Origin: Bacteroidales bacterium | Lineage (GTDB): Bacteria > Bacteroidota > Bacteroidia > Bacteroidales > UBA932 | DNA: 64,000 bases | Direction: 5' to 3' | Assembly: GCA_017471045.1 (NCBI GenBank) | Contig: JAFUWZ010000018.1 | Coordinates: 22,046 to 86,045 of the forward strand | Shown here: positions 61,077 through 64,000 of the stretch, in pieces | Layout of the letters: the number at the start of each line of letters is the position of its first letter | Numbering within the stretch: position 1 is the first letter of the stretch | Made by a program: the position numbers and the translations under genes | The notes under the pieces: generated by a model | Told to the model about the DNA's origin: nothing | Database searches by the model: none | What the model saw: the letters and a program-made list of their open reading frames with translations, nothing else

Positions 61077-62279
61077 ATGATGACCCGGACAGCGACCCGT
61101 TGGAAGCCTTTGCTCCTTTTCGCTGCGGCACTGGCTGCCGTGGCACTGCTGCGTGCTGACATCAGTCCGCAGCAGCGTTACGTCAACCGCTTCGCCGCCC
61201 TCGCCGTGACTGAAATGTACCGCAGCGGCGTGCCGGCCAGCATCACCCTCTCCCAGGGCCTGCTCGAATCGCGCTACGGCCTGTCCGCCCTCGCGGCCGA
61301 GGGACACAACCATTTCGGGATCAAATGCCACAATGACTGGAAAGGCAAGTCGATGAAGGTCGACGACGACGCCAAGGGCGAATGTTTCCGCGTTTATGAC
61401 GCCGACATCGATTCGTTTCACGACCACTCCGACTTCCTGCGCTACCGGGACCGCTATAAATTCCTCTTCGACTTCGCCATCACGGACTACAAGGCCTGGG
61501 CGAACGGCCTGAAGAAAGCCGGCTACGCTACCGACCCCGCCTACCCGGCCAAGCTGATCAAGCTGATCGAGGATTACGGCCTGAGCCGTTTCGACACGGC
61601 GAGGCCGTCCGACTTCGAGACCGGCGGCCGCTTTGCCGATCTGGGTGCCGAAGTGCCCTCCGCCGGATCGGGGCATACGGACAAGCCGCTGAACAACAGC
61701 GCCTTGTACCCCAAGACACCCAAGCAGGAATCGACCTCCCAGACAGAGACCCGCGCCGAAAAGAAGGCCCGGATCAAGGAAGAGAAAAAAGCCCTGAAGC
61801 AGCGCCAGAAGGAGGCCCGGCGCCACTCCGTCCTGCCTGTTGCAGAACCGGAGCGCCTGCCCGAATCGCCCCTTACCCTGGAAGAGGACGAACCCGTTGA
61901 AAAGGAACAGCGCGAGGAGTTCCACTTCCAGATGGGCCGGCCGATCTACAAGCAGAACGGCGTTCCGTTCCTCTATGCGATGGAAGACGAGACTTACCGC
62001 ATCATCGCCGAAGAGAACAACATCATGTACAAGCAGCTGCTGCGCTACAACGACCTGACCGCCGACGAGCGTCTGCTCCCCGGCACGCGGGTCTATCTAC
62101 AGGCCAAGAAGAACCAGACCCGGAAGGGCCTGGACAAGTACATCGTCGGGCAGGACGGAGAGTCCCTGCGCGAGATCTGCCAGCGCTTCGGCGTCAAACT
62201 TTCCTCTATCCAGAAAATCAACGGTTTCAATGCCTCCCACAGCCTGCGTGAAGGCGATACCATCTTACTCCGTAAATAA
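61077..62279 (+). CDS. Glucosaminidase (GH73) with C-terminal LysM
   Basis: 400 residues. A signal anchor/peptide (about 10-27) precedes a mannosyl-glycoprotein endo-beta-N-acetylglucosaminidase-like domain (SQGLLESRYGLSALA, NHFGIKCHNDWKG and YATDPAYPAKLIKLIEDYGL), with the catalytic Glu in LLESRYG. A charged linker follows, then two LysM-like repeats (YRIIAEENNIMYKQLLRYN; KYIVGQDGESLREICQRFG). Peptidoglycan remodelling enzyme. Followed within two bases by mltG, a related cell-wall enzyme. Confidence 0.9.
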   Translation: MMTRTATRWKPLLLFAAALAAVALLRADISPQQRYVNRFAALAVTEMYRSGVPASITLSQGLLESRYGLSALAAEGHNHFGIKCHNDWKGKSMKVDDDAKGECFRVYDADIDSFHDHSDFLRYRDRYKFLFDFAITDYKAWANGLKKAGYATDPAYPAKLIKLIEDYGLSRFDTARPSDFETGGRFADLGAEVPSAGSGHTDKPLNNSALYPKTPKQESTSQTETRAEKKARIKEEKKALKQRQKEARRHSVLPVAEPERLPESPLTLEEDEPVEKEQREEFHFQMGRPIYKQNGVPFLYAMEDETYRIIAEENNIMYKQLLRYNDLTADERLLPGTRVYLQAKKNQTRKGLDKYIVGQDGESLREICQRFGVKLSSIQKINGFNASHSLREGDTILLRK

Positions 62280-62281
62280 TA

Positions 62282-63394
62282 ATGGCGACTGACAAACATA
62301 CAGCAAGTACGGCCCCGAAACGCCGAAAAAAGGGGAAACAGGCCCTCGACAGGAAACTGCTGATCGGCGGCATTGTCGCAGCCGTGGTCCTGCTGGCCCT
62401 GTTTGCCAAGGTCTGGACCTGGCTCAGCGACAACCGGCTGCCCAATTTCCGCAAGGAATCCGTCCTCTTCGTCCGGCCCGACACGGGCGCCGACGAGGTC
62501 TATGCCACCCTCATCAACGAGGCGGGGGTCAAGCGTCCCTACAGCCTGGACCGGGCCTTCAAATCCAAAAAGGTGGCTGACAACCTGGAGCCGGGCCGCT
62601 ACCTGATCAAGCCGGGCTATACGAGCGTCTATGTCGCCCGTATGCTCAACAACGGCTGGCAGACTCCGGCCAAACTGACCCTGTCCGGCACCCTGCGCCG
62701 CAAAGCGGAGCTGGCCACCAAGATCAGCCGGCAACTGATGATCGACTCGGCAGATGTCATCAAGGCCCTGAATGACCGGGCGATGCTTTCTGCCTATGGT
62801 TTTACGCCCGACAATGCTTTCTCGCTCTTCATCCCCGACACCTATGAGATGTACTGGACATCCACGATGAAAGACGTGCTGGACAAGCAGAAAGAAGCCT
62901 ATGACGCCTTCTGGACGGCCGACCGCATCGCCAAGGCCAAAGCCCAGGGGCTGACTCCCAAGGAAGCCTCCATCCTGGCCTCCATTGTCAAGGGTGAGAC
63001 CAACTATGAGCCCGAAATGCCCAAGATCGCCGGCGTCTACCTCAACCGCCTGCACAAGGGCATGAAACTCCAGGCCGACCCGACCGTCGCCTACCTGCTG
63101 GACTACAAGGTCAACCGTGTCCTTTTCAAGCACTTGCAGATCGAGTCCCCGTACAACACCTACAAGTACGAGGGCCTGCCTCCCGGACCGATCGCCGTGC
63201 CGACCAAGGCCTGCCTTGAAGCCGTCCTCAATCCCCAAGGGGACTACCTCTTTTTCTGCGCCAGTTCCGAGATGGACGGCACGCACAAGTTCGCTAAGGA
63301 CTTGTCCGGACACATGAAGAACGCCCGCGCCTTTCAGTCCGAGCTCAACAAGCGGGGCGGCGCGCGCAAAGCCGCCGGCAAAAACTCCCAATAA
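62282..63394 (+). CDS. mltG: Endolytic murein transglycosylase
   Basis: 370 residues, inner-membrane anchored (transmembrane segment about 26-44). The YceG/MltG domain has LSGTLRRKAELATKIS, FIPDTYEMYW, the catalytic Glu in SIVKGETNYEPEMPKIAGVYLNRL (about residue 242) and LQADPTVAYLL. It cuts nascent glycan strands and sets their length. Next to the glucosaminidase gene, forming a cell-wall pair, and nine bases ahead of the second RelA/SpoT homologue. Confidence 0.95.
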   Translation: MATDKHTASTAPKRRKKGKQALDRKLLIGGIVAAVVLLALFAKVWTWLSDNRLPNFRKESVLFVRPDTGADEVYATLINEAGVKRPYSLDRAFKSKKVADNLEPGRYLIKPGYTSVYVARMLNNGWQTPAKLTLSGTLRRKAELATKISRQLMIDSADVIKALNDRAMLSAYGFTPDNAFSLFIPDTYEMYWTSTMKDVLDKQKEAYDAFWTADRIAKAKAQGLTPKEASILASIVKGETNYEPEMPKIAGVYLNRLHKGMKLQADPTVAYLLDYKVNRVLFKHLQIESPYNTYKYEGLPPGPIAVPTKACLEAVLNPQGDYLFFCASSEMDGTHKFAKDLSGHMKNARAFQSELNKRGGARKAAGKNSQ

Positions 63395-63403
63395 TCTTCG
63401 ACC

Positions 63404-64000
63404 ATGGCCCTTTTTGACGCAGACATCGTCCAACGCGCACGCGCCATCGCCTACCAGGCGTTGCGCGACGACACGCGCAGCAACGGGCATCCCTTCATCG
63501 AACACGCCGACGGCGTGGCGCGCATCGTCTCCGACGAGATCGGCCTGGGTGACGAGTGTCTCGCCGCCGTCTATCTCCACGAGGCCACCCGCTTCCACTC
63601 AGACGTCGACATCTCCGCCTTCCCGCAGGAGATCCTGAAGATGGTCGAGGGCCTGGGCAACATCGCCACCATCCGGCCCAAAGACACCCGCCTGGAAGCG
63701 GAGAATTACAAGAAACTGATCGTCCAGTACTCCACAGACCCGCGCGTGACTGTGCTCAAGATCGCGGACCGGCTGGAGGTGATGCGCAACCTCTACATGT
63801 TCCCCAAGGCCTCCCGGGACCAGAAGATCCTCGAGACGCTGATGCTCTACATTCCGCTCGCCCACCAGCTGGGCCTGTACAATATCAAGAGCGAGATGGA
63901 GGACATCTATTTCCGCTATGCGGAGCCGGAGCAGTACCGCGCCATCACGCGCAAACTCAAAGCGACCGAAAAGGACCGGACGAGACTGATGGACGAGTTC
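63404..64000 (+). CDS. RelA/SpoT homologue, hydrolase eroded (RelA-like; 3' end outside window)
   Basis: 199 codons visible. The N-terminal domain aligns with the HD hydrolase but has lost the key motif (YLHEATRF in place of FLHDVVEDT), while keeping DRLEVMRNLY and IPLAHQLGLYNIKSEMED. A synthetase domain should follow beyond the right edge. It would thus be the synthetase partner of the hydrolase-competent homologue at 53930. Start MALFDADIV is 9 bases after mltG. Confidence 0.9.
   Translation, partial: MALFDADIVQRARAIAYQALRDDTRSNGHPFIEHADGVARIVSDEIGLGDECLAAVYLHEATRFHSDVDISAFPQEILKMVEGLGNIATIRPKDTRLEAENYKKLIVQYSTDPRVTVLKIADRLEVMRNLYMFPKASRDQKILETLMLYIPLAHQLGLYNIKSEMEDIYFRYAEPEQYRAITRKLKATEKDRTRLMDEF

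Noticed and set aside
59281-61146. A 621-codon open frame on the minus strand
   Set aside because: Antisense to uvrB; no protein-like motifs.

Overview
The window is a contiguous piece of a Bacteroidota (Bacteroidales) chromosome, most likely an uncultured gut or host-associated member. This rests on several things. Promoters repeatedly match the Bacteroidota -7 consensus TAnnTTTG with a -33 TTG/TTTG about 20 bases upstream, and purine-rich ribosome binding sites are mostly absent. Family-typical genes are present: DUF2795, DUF4491, a BACON-type lipoprotein, an M64 peptidase, CotH with a BIG2 domain, an imelysin/di-haem operon, GH92 and GH3 glycosidases, and two RelA/SpoT homologues. The core genome is GC-rich; the stretch from about 13.2 to 24.4 kb is visibly more AT-rich and looks acquired.

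Layout. 0-13.2 kb is housekeeping: asd (cut by the left edge), two tandem paralogous aminotransferases, a guaB-guaA operon in which GuaA lacks the glutaminase domain, a secreted histidine phosphatase coupled to htpG, a long-chain acyl-CoA synthetase, a HAD phosphatase, folE and a DUF2795 protein. 13.2-24.4 kb is an accessory island bounded by a 35-bp near-perfect direct repeat (13288-13322 and 23908-23942), with a degenerate third copy at about 19.2 kb splitting it into two cassettes. Cassette 1 holds a truncated leucine-rich-repeat surface protein, a duplicated antitoxin gene with a RelE-type toxin, and an AlbA_2/ATP-binding/winged-helix regulator placed directly upstream of an SF1 helicase-nuclease. 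The regulator is frame-broken inside a 13-bp tandem repeat, which looks like a slippage switch. Cassette 2 holds a TOTE-type primase-helicase (frameshifted) and an AAA ATPase bracketed by two 47-bp inverted repeats of identical architecture.

24.4-32 kb is a second, milder accessory zone of small metabolic and resistance-like genes: ElaA-type and other GNATs, a ferritin-like protein, PgeF, an MptD-like ECF S-component with two methyltransferases, and a short UvrA paralogue. luxS follows.

32.4-45.6 kb is mostly envelope and secreted functions: a GH3 glucosidase, a CotH kinase, a small-peptide/BACON lipoprotein/M64 peptidase operon, a PCMD protein, ftcD, a coiled-coil protein, a lipoprotein, an ECF sigma factor with an in-frame stop just before its conserved start, and a probable anti-sigma/beta-barrel partner. 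45.6-50.4 kb holds a porin, imelysin and di-haem oxidoreductase operon likely for iron or haem handling, then DUF4491.

50.4-64 kb returns to core: upp-GNAT-GH3, a SpoT-like protein with an intact hydrolase but eroded synthetase, GH92-gmhA-uvrB, a glucosaminidase/LysM protein, mltG and the start of a second RelA/SpoT homologue with an eroded hydrolase. No tRNA, rRNA, CRISPR array or transposase gene was seen. The best candidates for something new are the AlbA_2-wHTH/helicase-nuclease pair with its 13-bp switch, and the ATPase gene bracketed by covarying inverted repeats.
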